A stretch of DNA of 64,000 bases, from contig JAKVBD010000006.1 in NCBI GenBank assembly GCA_022446985.1, positions 62,001 through 126,000 of the forward strand. Reading direction: 5' to 3'. The position numbers and the translations under genes are program-made. Within the stretch, counting starts at the first letter, position 1; each line of letters opens with the position of its first letter. The notes under the pieces are model-generated. The model had not been told where the DNA came from, did not search any database, and saw only the letters and a program-made list of their open reading frames with translations. This DNA is from Lentisphaerales bacterium. Its GTDB lineage: Bacteria > Verrucomicrobiota > Lentisphaeria > Lentisphaerales > Lentisphaeraceae. Positions 17,650-27,462 of this stretch are shown piece after piece.

Positions 17650-19341
17650 CTATGATACTTCTTCGCCATTGGCGATTAAAAATTCTTTAATCTGGTCAGC
17701 ATATTTAGCCCAGACATTTTTTCTTCTGATCTTTAGTGTGGGTGTAAGTGTTCCATCATCAGTATTGAAAGTAGGCAAGACCAGAACATTCTTTGGTTTT
17801 TGAAAAGGAGCCAATCCAGCTATTGCATCTGCCATCTGTTTGCGAACTGCTGTTGTCACGTCTTCAAGCTCATTCTCTTCGACATTGACGATCACATAAA
17901 CATTTTTACATTTCTCGCCAATAAGCATGACTTCACTGACAAGTTCACACTTTTTAACAAGATCTTCAACGTGTTCAGGGTGAACCTTTTCTCCACCACG
18001 AAGAACTAAAAGATATGAAGCGCGACCGGTGATGTAGATATAGTCATCTTTCATACAAGCAATATCGCCTGTATGCAGCCAACCATTTTGAATGGACTTA
18101 GCACTGGCGTCTTTATGTCCCCAGTAGCCCTGCATAACACAATCACCCTTAACAAGAAGTTCACCTTCGATATCTTTACTGCGATTACCGTCACTGTCCA
18201 TGAATTCAAAATCACCGCCATTTTCAGGCAGCAACCATGTCATAATTTTACCTGAACTACCAACTCGGTTACTTTCTGCTGTATTACAACTGATAACCGG
18301 TGACGTTTCAGTGAGACCATAACCTTGCAGAACCGGTAGATCTATATCCTTAAAGAAACTATGTAAGTCTGGTGAAAGCGGAGCACCACCACCGATGAAA
18401 TATTTAAAATTCGGCCCAAAAGCTTTTTTAAGATTGCCTAGAAATTTAGTTTTCAGAACATCTCTTTGTGCTCTGACTGCCAGATCTTGAGTCAGGTCAC
18501 CTTTCTCTGTATATAGTTTCGCTGCATTTACCAAAGAGGCTTCAAGCATATGGCTAACGCCATTTTTCTCACATTCTTTTTCGAGCATGAGTTTAAATTG
18601 CTGCAACATTCTTGGAACTGCCAACATGAAATTCGCGTTAAATCTTGCAAGATTCTTAGCAAAATCTCTTCTGTCTTTTGGGAAAATCGTTGTACCGCCG
18701 ACATAAAGCATCATGACTAATTCAGCAATCAAAGCAAAGCTGTGCCAGTAAGGAAGTAAAGATAGAATTCTTTCTTCACCTTGTAAATTTAGAGTATCAC
18801 CAGCAGAACGAGCATTCACCATAAGGTTTCTGTGACTGAGCATAACACCTTTAGGCTTACCAGTTGAACCACTGGTATAAATAAGGACTGCAGTGTCATC
18901 GGCTTTAAGTTTACAATCTCCAGCTTCACCAACAGCCTCAGCCTGTAAATCTTCAAAAACTATGACTTTGCGATTACCTGAAAGAGCATCTTTTCTTGGC
19001 AATAAGGACTCATGAAGGATTATCAGAGACGGATCTGCATCGTTGATAATGAAAGATACCTCATCGTCACCCATGCTTTCTGAAACCGGTACAGCCATAG
19101 CATCCAGACGCCAAATCGCATAAAATACGTAGACCTGTGCAGCTGATTTTGGAGTAAGGAAAGCAACGCGATCTCCAGCTTTAACACCGTGAGATTTAAG
19201 TACAAGAGCCTGCTCTTCTACTTTTGCCGCAAATTCTCTGTAAGTAACTTTTTCAAAGTCTGCCCCTGTCGAACATTCCAGAAAAGTTTTGCTGCCGAAA
19301 AGTTCGACAGTCTGCTGGAGAAGCTCATATAAGTTATTCAT
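17650..19341 (-). CDS. AMP-dependent acyl-CoA synthetase (long-chain type)
   Basis: The 563-residue enzyme activates a carboxylic acid as an acyl-adenylate and then usually as acyl-CoA. The AMP-binding P-loop YTSGSTGKPKG is at residues 155-165. LQGYGLTETSPVIS, GDIACMKDDYIYITGR and the C-terminal PTLKIRR catalytic-lysine region are present. The fold and the motif order resemble FadD/long-chain synthetases. The gene begins 1 bp after the CDC123-like gene. Its natural acid substrate is unknown, and it may equally charge a carrier protein. Confidence 0.9.
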   Translation of the reverse strand: MNNLYELLQQTVELFGSKTFLECSTGADFEKVTYREFAAKVEEQALVLKSHGVKAGDRVAFLTPKSAAQVYVFYAIWRLDAMAVPVSESMGDDEVSFIINDADPSLIILHESLLPRKDALSGNRKVIVFEDLQAEAVGEAGDCKLKADDTAVLIYTSGSTGKPKGVMLSHRNLMVNARSAGDTLNLQGEERILSLLPYWHSFALIAELVMMLYVGGTTIFPKDRRDFAKNLARFNANFMLAVPRMLQQFKLMLEKECEKNGVSHMLEASLVNAAKLYTEKGDLTQDLAVRAQRDVLKTKFLGNLKKAFGPNFKYFIGGGAPLSPDLHSFFKDIDLPVLQGYGLTETSPVISCNTAESNRVGSSGKIMTWLLPENGGDFEFMDSDGNRSKDIEGELLVKGDCVMQGYWGHKDASAKSIQNGWLHTGDIACMKDDYIYITGRASYLLVLRGGEKVHPEHVEDLVKKCELVSEVMLIGEKCKNVYVIVNVEENELEDVTTAVRKQMADAIAGLAPFQKPKNVLVLPTFNTDDGTLTPTLKIRRKNVWAKYADQIKEFLIANGEEVS

Positions 19342-19342
19342 T

Positions 19343-20038
19343 TTAGAATGAAACCTTTACGTCACCTTTCATTTTAATGGGCTCTGCCATCAATTTAAGC
19401 CCGGTCTTTTCACTCCAATCTCTGTCCCAGTCACGGAACAAGAGCGGATCGCATTTACCCCATTCATTCATATCAACAATCAAAGTATTGCCGTCAGAAG
19501 TAAAATAGATATCCACAACAGCATTTTCTTGATCCAGGAATGGGATTATTTCTTTGCTAAAATCAACTGCTCGCTGCCAAAGCTCATCACGTCGCCCTTC
19601 CAGTCTGCGGAAGTGACGCTCAAGATTGCGCTGAGACATACACGACAATTCTTTATTGAATATAAATAAACGAAATTCGCGAGTCTTATCCATACGACGA
19701 TAAGGACGAATACTGAGACGATCTGAACTTCCCTCTATGAGAGCCGTTTTCACCTTGGAACTAGCCAGTAGAGTAGAAATCGCAGTTTTTCCATTTGAAT
19801 GAGATTTTTTACGTGTAAATGAAGGAGCATCGTCAGGACTGACGGTATCCGCTCCGACAAAACATGAACCGGGAAGAGCTGCAATAGTACGGTCAATTCT
19901 TTTTTTCAAAGAGTCTGCCACACCATTCTTATCTTCTCCAGAAACTAAAAAAGTCTTCTCATCTTCTCGAAGACGGACAAACATCGTCGGGAACGTAAAA
20001 TCCGCTAACGATGAGTACCAATCTGATAAAGCCGACAT
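19343..20038 (-). CDS. CDC123/D123-like ATP-grasp protein
   Basis: The 231-residue protein carries the order of blocks seen in eukaryotic CDC123: FVGADTVSPDDAP (compare FVKLNxSSPKDA), a LSIRPYRRM strand, EFRLFIFNKELSCMSQRN, VVDIYF and LIVDMNEWGKCDPLLFRDW near the C-terminus. CDC123 is an ATP-grasp clade that in eukaryotes chaperones eIF2 assembly; bacterial relatives are rare and of unknown function. The gene is 3 bp after ffh and 1 bp before the acyl-CoA ligase, inside a translation/secretion operon. Protein modification or a ribosome-linked role is inference. Confidence 0.75.
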   Translation of the reverse strand: MSALSDWYSSLADFTFPTMFVRLREDEKTFLVSGEDKNGVADSLKKRIDRTIAALPGSCFVGADTVSPDDAPSFTRKKSHSNGKTAISTLLASSKVKTALIEGSSDRLSIRPYRRMDKTREFRLFIFNKELSCMSQRNLERHFRRLEGRRDELWQRAVDFSKEIIPFLDQENAVVDIYFTSDGNTLIVDMNEWGKCDPLLFRDWDRDWSEKTGLKLMAEPIKMKGDVKVSF

Positions 20039-20041
20039 GTT

Positions 20042-21457
20042 TTATTTCTTGCGGTTTTTCTTTTTAGAAGCTCTGGCCAGCTTCTTCTTTCTTTTCTTCT
20101 CTTCTTTGCTCGGACCTTTAGCCTTAGTTGCTCCCATTCCAGGCATTCCCGGAATATTCGGAGTCTCTTTTCTGGCAATTTTACCGACCATCGTACGAGC
20201 CATTTCAAAGCGTTTTAGAAGCTGACTGACTTCATCCATCTTAACACCGGAACCTTTGGCTATACGTTCACGGCGAGAAAGATTTAACGACTCTGGATGC
20301 TCTCTTTCGTAAGGAGTCATTGAACGGATAATACCTTCAACGCGATTAATCTGCTTGTCATTCATTGCCATGCCGATCTGATCTCTAAGAGCACGACCAC
20401 CTGGTAGAAGGTTAAGAATTTTAGCAAATCCCCCCATCTTACGCATCTGGTGAATCTGACCGAGGAAGTCATTCAGATCGAATGTCTCGCTCTTCATCTT
20501 ATCTTCAAGACGCTTCGCCTCATTTTGGTCGATGTGCTTCTCTGCTTCTTCTACTAGAGAAACGATGTCACCCATACCTAAGATACGAGAGGCCATACCC
20601 TCCGGTCTGAAACGCTCGAAGTCCTGAGGTTTCTCACCAGTGGTAATGAACTTAATCGGCTTACCGGTAACTTTGCGCATGGAAAGTGCAGCACCACCAC
20701 GGGCATCACCGTCCATTTTAGTCAGGATAATACCAGAAATACTTAGTGCAACATTGAAGTGTGAAGCAACAGATACAGCTTCCTGACCAAGTGCAGAGTC
20801 TGCAGTAAGAAGGATTTCACTTGGATTGATGACGCTCTTGACTCTGACAAGTTCTTGAACCATGTCTTCGTCAATCTGTAGACGACCGGCCATGTCCAGA
20901 ACTAGAACGTTGGCACCTTGAGATTTTGCAAGATTGTAGGCATTTTGAGCAATTTGAACGACATCTGGAGTTGAGCGATCTGAGAAAACTTCTACACCAA
21001 TGCTTTGACCTACAGCTTCCAGCTGATCAATCGCTGCGGGACGGTAAACGTCACAAGCTGCAACCAACACTTTCTTATTTTGCTGCTTGAAGTGGTAAGC
21101 AAGTTTACCAGTCGTAGTCGTTTTACCAGCACCATGCAATCCAACCATCATGATGACTGAAGGAGTCTTATCCAGGTTTAACGGAGCCTCTTCTTGCCCC
21201 ATAAGCTCAACAAGTAGATCGTGAACAATCTTTACAACCTGCTGACCAGGTTTAACACTTTTGATAACGTCTTCACCAAGACAAGCTTGAGTTGCTTCGT
21301 CGATAAAATCTTGAACGATACCGTAACTAACATCAGCAGAAAGTAAGGCAAGACGGACTTCTTCCATCGCTTCCTTGATATTACTTTCTGACAGGGTACC
21401 GCGACCGGTGATATTTTTGAATGCACTTTGAAGTGAATCTTGTAAATTTTCAAACAT
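20042..21457 (-). CDS. ffh: Signal recognition particle protein Ffh
   Basis: Ffh targets nascent membrane and secreted proteins to FtsY and SecYEG. The N domain opens MFENLQDSLQSAF. The G domain carries GLHGAGKTTTTGKLA as G1, DVYRPAAIDQL and LTKMDGDARGGAALS. The M domain shows IHQMRKMGG, SRRERIAKGSG and LLKRFEMARTMVGK. The tail is very basic (KKRKKKLARASKKKNRKK). At 471 residues it is of normal length. It is 19 bp after map and 3 bp before the CDC123-like gene. No 4.5S RNA gene is seen in the window. Confidence 0.97.
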   Translation of the reverse strand: MFENLQDSLQSAFKNITGRGTLSESNIKEAMEEVRLALLSADVSYGIVQDFIDEATQACLGEDVIKSVKPGQQVVKIVHDLLVELMGQEEAPLNLDKTPSVIMMVGLHGAGKTTTTGKLAYHFKQQNKKVLVAACDVYRPAAIDQLEAVGQSIGVEVFSDRSTPDVVQIAQNAYNLAKSQGANVLVLDMAGRLQIDEDMVQELVRVKSVINPSEILLTADSALGQEAVSVASHFNVALSISGIILTKMDGDARGGAALSMRKVTGKPIKFITTGEKPQDFERFRPEGMASRILGMGDIVSLVEEAEKHIDQNEAKRLEDKMKSETFDLNDFLGQIHQMRKMGGFAKILNLLPGGRALRDQIGMAMNDKQINRVEGIIRSMTPYEREHPESLNLSRRERIAKGSGVKMDEVSQLLKRFEMARTMVGKIARKETPNIPGMPGMGATKAKGPSKEEKKRKKKLARASKKKNRKK

Positions 21458-21476
21458 CTCTATCTTTCCTGAAATA

Positions 21477-22253
21477 TTACCAAGCGGTCAGTATCTCGTA
21501 ACCGTTTTTCTTAACTAAAATCGTGTGCTCGAACTGAGCTGAAGGAGTCCCATCAATTGTCTTGTAGTAACAAATTGAAGAATTTGGAACTTTAAATTCA
21601 ATAAAGTCTTCTGAGGTTTCATTCACCATAGGTTCAACGGTGATACAAGTATTCTCTCTTAGAAGTTCACCACGACCTGGGCGTCCATGAGCCGGAACAA
21701 ATGGATCTTTGTGGAACTCATCGCCAATACCATGGCCGCCAATAGATTTAACTGTGTGATAACCTAGACCCGAGACAACTTTGTTAGTTGCATAACCAAT
21801 ATCCTCGGTCCTATTACCTACTCTGACCTGCTCTATGCCTGCCATCATTCCTTTTTTGGCAGCATCGGTAACCTTCTTGACATTATCTGCTACATCGCCT
21901 ACAAAAACAGTCGTTGAGGTATCTCCAAAAAAGCCGGCTTTTTTAAGAGTAACGTCAATGTTCAGAGCATCACCAGGCATTAAAACTTCATCGTCACGTG
22001 GCAAGCCATGGCATGCGACATCGTTAACACTGGTACAAACTGATTTAGGGAAGCCATGGTAGTTAAGTGGTGCTGATTGGGCACCGAGTGAAAGAGTATA
22101 TTCGTGAACGGCATCATTAATGTAGCCGGTAGTTACCCCAGGAGCTACAAGTTTAACTGCATATTGCAGTGTCTGAGCTGCAAGCTGACAGACTGTTTCC
22201 ATCTTCTTGATTTCAGCCAGACTCATGCCAGTGTTTTTGCGTTTGCGATTCAT
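21477..22253 (-). CDS. map: Methionine aminopeptidase type I
   Basis: Map removes the N-terminal methionine from new proteins. The metal ligands lie in the expected blocks: NIDVTLKKAGFFGDTSTT (two Asp), GHGIGDEFHKDP (His), a Glu in TVEPMV and a Glu in FEHTILV. A type-I length of 258 residues includes a short basic N-terminal extension (MNRKRKNTG). It heads the tight operon map-ffh-CDC123-like-ligase-pdxJ-efpL, with all gaps 19 bp or less. Confidence 0.96.
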   Translation of the reverse strand: MNRKRKNTGMSLAEIKKMETVCQLAAQTLQYAVKLVAPGVTTGYINDAVHEYTLSLGAQSAPLNYHGFPKSVCTSVNDVACHGLPRDDEVLMPGDALNIDVTLKKAGFFGDTSTTVFVGDVADNVKKVTDAAKKGMMAGIEQVRVGNRTEDIGYATNKVVSGLGYHTVKSIGGHGIGDEFHKDPFVPAHGRPGRGELLRENTCITVEPMVNETSEDFIEFKVPNSSICYYKTIDGTPSAQFEHTILVKKNGYEILTAW

Positions 22254-22551
22254 ATTTTTTAAAAACTATAAATTATTCAGTTAATAGAGAGTTGTTACAA
22301 AATCGCATACTATACATCGGAGTCAGCTTTTGACCACCCTCTAACAGTGAACTTTAAAGATTCATATTCTCTGACCTGTTCATAATCATTTATCCCGGGC
22401 ATTTCTCACTCAAAAATAGCCACAAAAACGCGCTCTTTTCCTAAATCAGTGTACTACTTAAACCCTAAGGTATTATCTTAAAAGAAGTTTACTGGCATTA
22501 TACCACTTATGTAAATGAGGGCATTATCTGTGCACCCTAACATAACAAAAC

Positions 22552-24162
22552 TTATTTTTGTCTAAGAATGAGAATTCTTCCAGGATGAGTTAAGCCTTCC
22601 GCAATACTGCGTCCACGGCAATATTCTGCAATTATAATAGCGGCCTCCCCATCGATATTCATCGTATCGACATCAATTGGACGGGCAAGATTAGAAACCA
22701 GCTTTTTAGAAGTGATCGTGTTATCTTCGTTGTATTTGATCTGTAAGATATCAAAACCAGTAGTAATACCGTTCACCGGCCAAAAGCCACCAAAACGAGC
22801 CATGAGCATAGTATTTTTCATATCTTTTGGAAAACGATCATCGAGGTAAGTCATACCAACTGGAACACAATGAGCCGTAAAAGAACTCATAGGCTTCTGA
22901 TTTCCTTCAAGAGGCACAATTCCATCCGGCCCCATATTTAATAGAGGTTTAACAAATGTTTCATTCCCTTCATACTTTGGTGACTCTTCATGAGGATTCT
23001 CTGTGAGGTCTGCGAACATATAGGGAAATCCATAATGCTTCCCCTGCTCTACCAAATTCAGTTCTGTAACGATATCCTTGTCTGGGCCATTTTCTGATGC
23101 AAACATACGACCTTGTTTATCAAAGCAAAAACCATAAGGGTTTCTGAAACCACGAGCATAAACTTCAAATTTCGGTTTTTCATCATTATTATCTTTCAAA
23201 CGCCAAATCGCTGCACTCAATTCATGCTCTCTTGACTTAGCTCTTCTTGACATATTGCCAGTTTCACCAGCATTCGTTCGTGAGCCAAATGAAACATACA
23301 TCCACCCATCCGGACCTTGCTCAATATGCGAGATGCCGTGATTATATGGCCCGACTCCAGCAGGAATCGCCACTTCAAACCAGCGTTCTGGCTTTGGTAG
23401 ATCTGTAATAACTTCCGGCAATGGTGCTGTCCGATAAATTCTAACTCGATCTATGTCATAAGGGAGACTTCTGTCTTTAACTATGTAATCATTCGTAATG
23501 TATAAACGACGTTTATTATCGAGCCCAATTCCCTTTGTCACCCCAACATACTTACTACCTCGCGATAGGTAATCTTTACCGACAAGAAGCTTTTTGAGTT
23601 CTCTAGTTTTCACATTGAGTAAATGAATATCACCAAAACGTGAAATCATCAGTAACTGGTTGTTACCAGCATTAGCAATCCTGGTTGGACTAAAGTCCAA
23701 TTCTGCAGACAACTCTATCTCCCAGCCTTCAGGAGCTTGAGGTAGACCAATATTTAAAACGGCTTTTACCTGTTGCATAAATGTTGGGTACTTAGTAGTC
23801 ATGCGAATTTTTGCTACTTCGGGCTCGGTTATATCCCCTGGAAGTTTATTAAATGTCTTGCGAACATAATTGAGGACTTTAACGACATTTGCATCATCTA
23901 ACGGGATGGCCGGCATGATTGCATTGTATTCTTTGCCATTTACATGAATTTTACCGGATAGTCCTTCTAAAACTGCACGAATGGACGTTTCCCGATTTTT
24001 AGCCAGAAAATCAGAATTCTTCAATGGTGGGATAGCTGGAGGAATGCCCTCTCCATTTATCCCATGGCAATTCTTACAATTAGTTTGATAAAGCTCTGCC
24101 GGGCTTTGTGCCATAGCTGAAATCAACAAAGAAAGAAATATACAAAATCGAATCACACTCAT
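22552..24162 (-). CDS. Secreted cytochrome c-PQQ-type sugar dehydrogenase fusion
   Basis: The 536-residue protein has a signal peptide (residues 1-18, cleaved near SAMA/QSP). An N-terminal class-I cytochrome c follows with CKNCH at residues 29-33 and MPAIPLDD as the probable axial methionine region, then a glucose/sorbosone dehydrogenase-like beta-propeller from about residue 120. Propeller features include HGISHIEQGPDGWMYVSFGSR, GFRNPYGFCFDKQGRMFASENG and HPGRILILRQK. It probably oxidises a sugar or alcohol in the periplasm and passes electrons through its own haem. It is monocistronic, with about 300 bp of gene-free DNA after it (22254-22551) in which I see nothing. Confidence 0.85.
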   Translation of the reverse strand: MSVIRFCIFLSLLISAMAQSPAELYQTNCKNCHGINGEGIPPAIPPLKNSDFLAKNRETSIRAVLEGLSGKIHVNGKEYNAIMPAIPLDDANVVKVLNYVRKTFNKLPGDITEPEVAKIRMTTKYPTFMQQVKAVLNIGLPQAPEGWEIELSAELDFSPTRIANAGNNQLLMISRFGDIHLLNVKTRELKKLLVGKDYLSRGSKYVGVTKGIGLDNKRRLYITNDYIVKDRSLPYDIDRVRIYRTAPLPEVITDLPKPERWFEVAIPAGVGPYNHGISHIEQGPDGWMYVSFGSRTNAGETGNMSRRAKSREHELSAAIWRLKDNNDEKPKFEVYARGFRNPYGFCFDKQGRMFASENGPDKDIVTELNLVEQGKHYGFPYMFADLTENPHEESPKYEGNETFVKPLLNMGPDGIVPLEGNQKPMSSFTAHCVPVGMTYLDDRFPKDMKNTMLMARFGGFWPVNGITTGFDILQIKYNEDNTITSKKLVSNLARPIDVDTMNIDGEAAIIIAEYCRGRSIAEGLTHPGRILILRQK

Positions 24163-24362
24163 ACTATCCTAAAATTCTATAAAAATACTCGCTTTGTAAA
24201 CTCAGTCAATCACCTCACCCTTAACAACAATAGTTCAAGAATAATTAAAAAAATAAAAACTGCTGCAAATAAGCTTCTCGGAAAAAACTAATAAAATCTA
24301 AGATCGCTGTACTAATGTAGGCAATAGCTGTCGTATAATAAATGAATAAGGATGTGTGTGCT

Positions 24363-25067
24363 ATGAAGCTTATTATTATAATACTTATTTGTACAGCCTT
24401 AAATATGGCTGCTCAGGATTATGGCGATTTAATTTTTGAAGATAACTTCAACAGGAACGATTCTTCTGAAACCAAAGAAACTCTGGGAAATGGCTGGACA
24501 AGCAACAGCGACAAGAGAGCCAAAGGTAACAAGCAATTGTTTCTGAAAGATGGAGCTCTGTTTATCTCAACACATTCGGAAGCTGATCATGCTGCTATTG
24601 CTTTCCACGATTGTGGCTTCGAAGATGGTACTATTTCAATGAAGGTTAAATTCACAAACTCTAAGCAAGCGATCAATTTTAACATTGCTGACTTTAAAGA
24701 AAAAAGCGTTTGGGCCGGTCACTTAATGGCACTAGAAGTCCGCCCCTACAGAATAGGTTTTAAAGATTTAAAAACTGGCAGCATGAATTTAACTCTCAGA
24801 GAAGCCCGTAAAAGTGGAGTTCTAACACATGAACAGAAGAAGCTCTTGGCATCTAAGAACAAAAAAATCAAAAATGAACTGGCCTTGAGCCAATGGCACG
24901 AGGTCGTTGCGACAATTAATGGAGATGAACTATCTTGCACAGTTAATGGTAATTATGTCGGATCTTTTAAATCTCCTGGCATAAATCATCCAAAAAAGGC
25001 AACTCTACGCCTAATTGTCTCAAATGATATAACAGTAGACGATCTCAAGATTTGGAAAAAGAATTAA
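24363..25067 (+). CDS. Secreted DUF1080/LamG-like protein
   Basis: The protein has a signal peptide (MKLIIIILICTALNMAAQ) and then a concanavalin-like beta-sandwich: GDLIFEDNFNRNDS, LGNGWTSNS, ALEVRPYRIGFKD, LSQWHEVVATINGDELSCTVNGN and a C-terminal VDDLKIWKK. This resembles DUF1080 (3-keto-disaccharide hydrolase) or related carbohydrate-binding domains that are abundant in Planctomycetes and Lentisphaerae. The ATG at 24363 has AAGGA about 10 nt before it and gives a clean signal peptide. The upstream ATG at 24342 has none. It is divergent from the dehydrogenase. Confidence 0.7.
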   Translation: MKLIIIILICTALNMAAQDYGDLIFEDNFNRNDSSETKETLGNGWTSNSDKRAKGNKQLFLKDGALFISTHSEADHAAIAFHDCGFEDGTISMKVKFTNSKQAINFNIADFKEKSVWAGHLMALEVRPYRIGFKDLKTGSMNLTLREARKSGVLTHEQKKLLASKNKKIKNELALSQWHEVVATINGDELSCTVNGNYVGSFKSPGINHPKKATLRLIVSNDITVDDLKIWKKN

Positions 25068-25219
25068 ACATTTTGAATCCGGCATAATCAAGATTCCTCT
25101 CAAACCAAAAAAGTACCGGCTCACAAAAACCGACACTTTTGCAAATTAAGTGGTTAGACGAATTAACCGCAATTCATATTTAAAATCCACAAAATTGAAA
25201 ACCTTGACTGGCTTCAAAA

Positions 25220-25666
25220 CTATGATAAGGCAGCTTTAACTAAACCTGAGAGTTTGCCACCATTTGCCAAGTAACCGGCATCCTCAACTTTGGCTTTAAC
25301 TGCTGCAATTGTCTTGCCCATACTCTTCATAGATTTTTCTTCTAAAGTCGCCACAAATTCTTCAATCATTGCTTTGAGTTTAACTTCGTCCATTTCTTTT
25401 GGAAGGTAAGATGTAGCTATTTCAATTCTGGCTTTCATCTCGGCAACCTGCTCTTCATTTCCAGCAGTCTCAAATGCCTCTAATGACTCGGTTGTATCCT
25501 TCTGGATTTTCTGGATAACTGTGATAATCTGAGCATCATCCAACTCGATACTTTCATTGATTTCTTTCAGCTTAATAGCAGCACGAATCTCCGCTACTAC
25601 AGTCTTCTTGATCGCATCTTTATTTCTCATTGCTTCCTTGAAGTCATTCATCAAACGCGCTTTCAT
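25220..25666 (-). CDS. yqeY: GatB/YqeY domain protein
   Basis: The protein matches YqeY, a free-standing relative of the tail domain of GatB. MNDFKEAMRNKD at the start, EIRAAIKLKEI, IQKIQKDTTESLEAFE, SYLPKEMDE and MGKTIAAVKAK are the family blocks. Its role is unknown, although a tRNA-dependent function is suspected for the family. The start is uncertain: 25666 gives the usual YqeY beginning, but ATG 25675 and TTG 25696 are in frame and no clear ribosome site decides. Confidence 0.9.
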   Translation of the reverse strand: MKARLMNDFKEAMRNKDAIKKTVVAEIRAAIKLKEINESIELDDAQIITVIQKIQKDTTESLEAFETAGNEEQVAEMKARIEIATSYLPKEMDEVKLKAMIEEFVATLEEKSMKSMGKTIAAVKAKVEDAGYLANGGKLSGLVKAALS

Positions 25667-25831
25667 AAAAAACATACCATATTTTATTGTTAACAATCAT
25701 TAGCTACGATCACATAAAGTGCTTAAGAGGCCTTTGCAAACATTCTCACCATACTTAGAACAAAAAAGATTGAGGAATCGGATATAATCCGGCTAGACCA
25801 AGAGGCTTAATTCTTCTTATCATCGAGACAC

Positions 25832-25866
25832 AAAAAGCTGCCTTAAAATAAATCCAAGACAGCTTT
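25832..25866 (-). terminator. Terminator of the FKBP gene
   Basis: On the minus strand, after the FKBP stop, AAAGCTGTCTT and AAGGCAGCTTT pair (11 bp with one mismatch), and T-rich sequence follows. Confidence 0.65.
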
Positions 25867-25889
25867 AAAGCTTTAGCTGAACTGTAAAC

Positions 25890-26504
25890 TTAGACGATTT
25901 TGATAAGCTCAACAGTAAATACAAGAGCTGAGAATGGGCCAATTTTTGGAGGGCTACCAGCTTCGCCATAGGCTAAGTTAAATGGAATATACACTTCCCA
26001 TTTAGAGCCAACTGGCATAAGTTGAAGAGCTTCCTGCCAACCTTTGATCACACCGCTAACCGGGAATGAAACAGTCTGACCTCTTTTAATAGAACTATCA
26101 AAAATTTCACCATTAATCAAAGTACCTTCGTAGTGAGTTTCTACAGTATCTGTTGCTGTTGGAATAACTCCGTCACCTTCAGTAATAACTTTGTACTGAA
26201 GTCCAGATTCAGTTGTTGTAACACCTTCTTTCTTAGCATTCTCTGCAAGGAACTCTTCACCAGCTGTTCTGTTAGCCATAGCAGCTTCCATACGCTGTTT
26301 TTGAAGTTTTTCTTTAATTCCAGCTTCGAGCTTTTGAAGTAATGCATTGGCTTCTTCTGGTGGAATTTCACAAGCTTCCTGATTCAATCCACCGGTAATG
26401 CCTTTGGAAAAACAGTCAATATCAAGATCTACACCCTGAGCTAAAAGATTTCCTGCAACCTGCAAGCCAATCAAGTAACTGGTTTTTTCTTTATCTGTAT
26501 TCAT
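25890..26504 (-). CDS. FKBP-type peptidyl-prolyl isomerase (FklB-like)
   Basis: The 204-residue protein has an N-terminal dimerisation helix region (SYLIGLQVAGNLLAQG) and a C-terminal FKBP domain from about residue 95. Domain blocks are SGLQYKVITEGDG, VETHYEGTLINGEIFDSS, GVIKGWQEALQLMPVGSKWEVYIP, LAYGEAG and FTVELIKI. The lack of a signal peptide and the length match cytoplasmic FklB rather than periplasmic FkpA. It isomerises prolyl bonds and acts as a chaperone. Confidence 0.93.
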   Translation of the reverse strand: MNTDKEKTSYLIGLQVAGNLLAQGVDLDIDCFSKGITGGLNQEACEIPPEEANALLQKLEAGIKEKLQKQRMEAAMANRTAGEEFLAENAKKEGVTTTESGLQYKVITEGDGVIPTATDTVETHYEGTLINGEIFDSSIKRGQTVSFPVSGVIKGWQEALQLMPVGSKWEVYIPFNLAYGEAGSPPKIGPFSALVFTVELIKIV

Positions 26505-26585
26505 TCTAACTCACTTATTTTAAAACGTTGCGCCAGTATAAATGGTTTATAAAGAAATACAATTTATCTCCTGTAAATGAGAACT

Positions 26586-27365
26586 TTATTCACCAAATTC
26601 CTCCAAAAACTTTTGATGCATCCAGACGTCATCCCAACGCGACTTTTTTTCTCCTGAAAGAGTCTCTTGATCATAGCCTGACTTAACTTCGTTCAAGAAC
26701 AACTTGCGATCCGTTATTTGATAAATGAGGCGCCAGGTTTTCATCGCCATTTTATAACTGCCATCAGACTGCTGTTTTATGCGATTATTAGGCCTGGGTA
26801 GAGGGCTTGTTCTTAAGTTGACTTCTGCAAGCCCGAGTAAATCATAACCACAGCTGTCTTTTAAAAACTGCAGCCTTTCTCTAACTTTTTCACTCGGCTG
26901 CAGCTCATAAGGAACTGTTGCTTCAACTTCTGATAACCAGCCCATTTCTGAATTCTCATAACTATCCACTTCGGGGATATAAGGTTTTATATCCAATATA
27001 GGTGTTCCATCCAGTAAATCGTGATTCTTAATCCACAGCTTACGACCTTCTACTTTTAAGAGTTCAACTGCGGAAATTCCAACTGGATTCGGACGGTGAG
27101 GACTTCGACAGGCAAAAACACCGACTTTCTTATTCCCTCTGGGAGGCTGAATCAGAGGCTTCCAGGTATTAGCTTTATCAAAAACAAATACAATCCAAAT
27201 ACGTTGAAAGCCTTCAAGATCCTTAAGAGCGGCTTCGTAATTGCAACCATTTTCGAATTCAACGACCGAAGTCATTTCAGGGAGAATACCGACTTGATAG
27301 GGTACCTGATAAAATTCCCGGCAATCATTCCTTATGTAAGCGACTGGCTTAAAACTGTATTCCAT
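26586..27365 (-). CDS. trmO: tRNA (N6-threonylcarbamoyl-A37) methyltransferase TrmO
   Basis: TrmO (formerly TsaA/YaeB) methylates t6A37 of tRNA-Thr. The N-terminal beta-barrel domain shows FQRIWIVFVFDKA, GVFACRSPHRPNPVGIS and LDGTPILDIKPYIPEVD, all typical. The C-terminal domain from about residue 165 contains the SGEKK-like tail. At 259 residues it is of usual length for the two-domain form. It is oriented away from the nucleotidyltransferase gene. Confidence 0.93.
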   Translation of the reverse strand: MEYSFKPVAYIRNDCREFYQVPYQVGILPEMTSVVEFENGCNYEAALKDLEGFQRIWIVFVFDKANTWKPLIQPPRGNKKVGVFACRSPHRPNPVGISAVELLKVEGRKLWIKNHDLLDGTPILDIKPYIPEVDSYENSEMGWLSEVEATVPYELQPSEKVRERLQFLKDSCGYDLLGLAEVNLRTSPLPRPNNRIKQQSDGSYKMAMKTWRLIYQITDRKLFLNEVKSGYDQETLSGEKKSRWDDVWMHQKFLEEFGE

Positions 27366-27462
27366 ATTTTCCTATTCAGCTAATTAATACTCATAGTAGC
27401 TGGCAGGCCTTTTGACTGCCACTATAATTAGAAAGCTAAAGTTAATTTATTCAGAGATTTTC

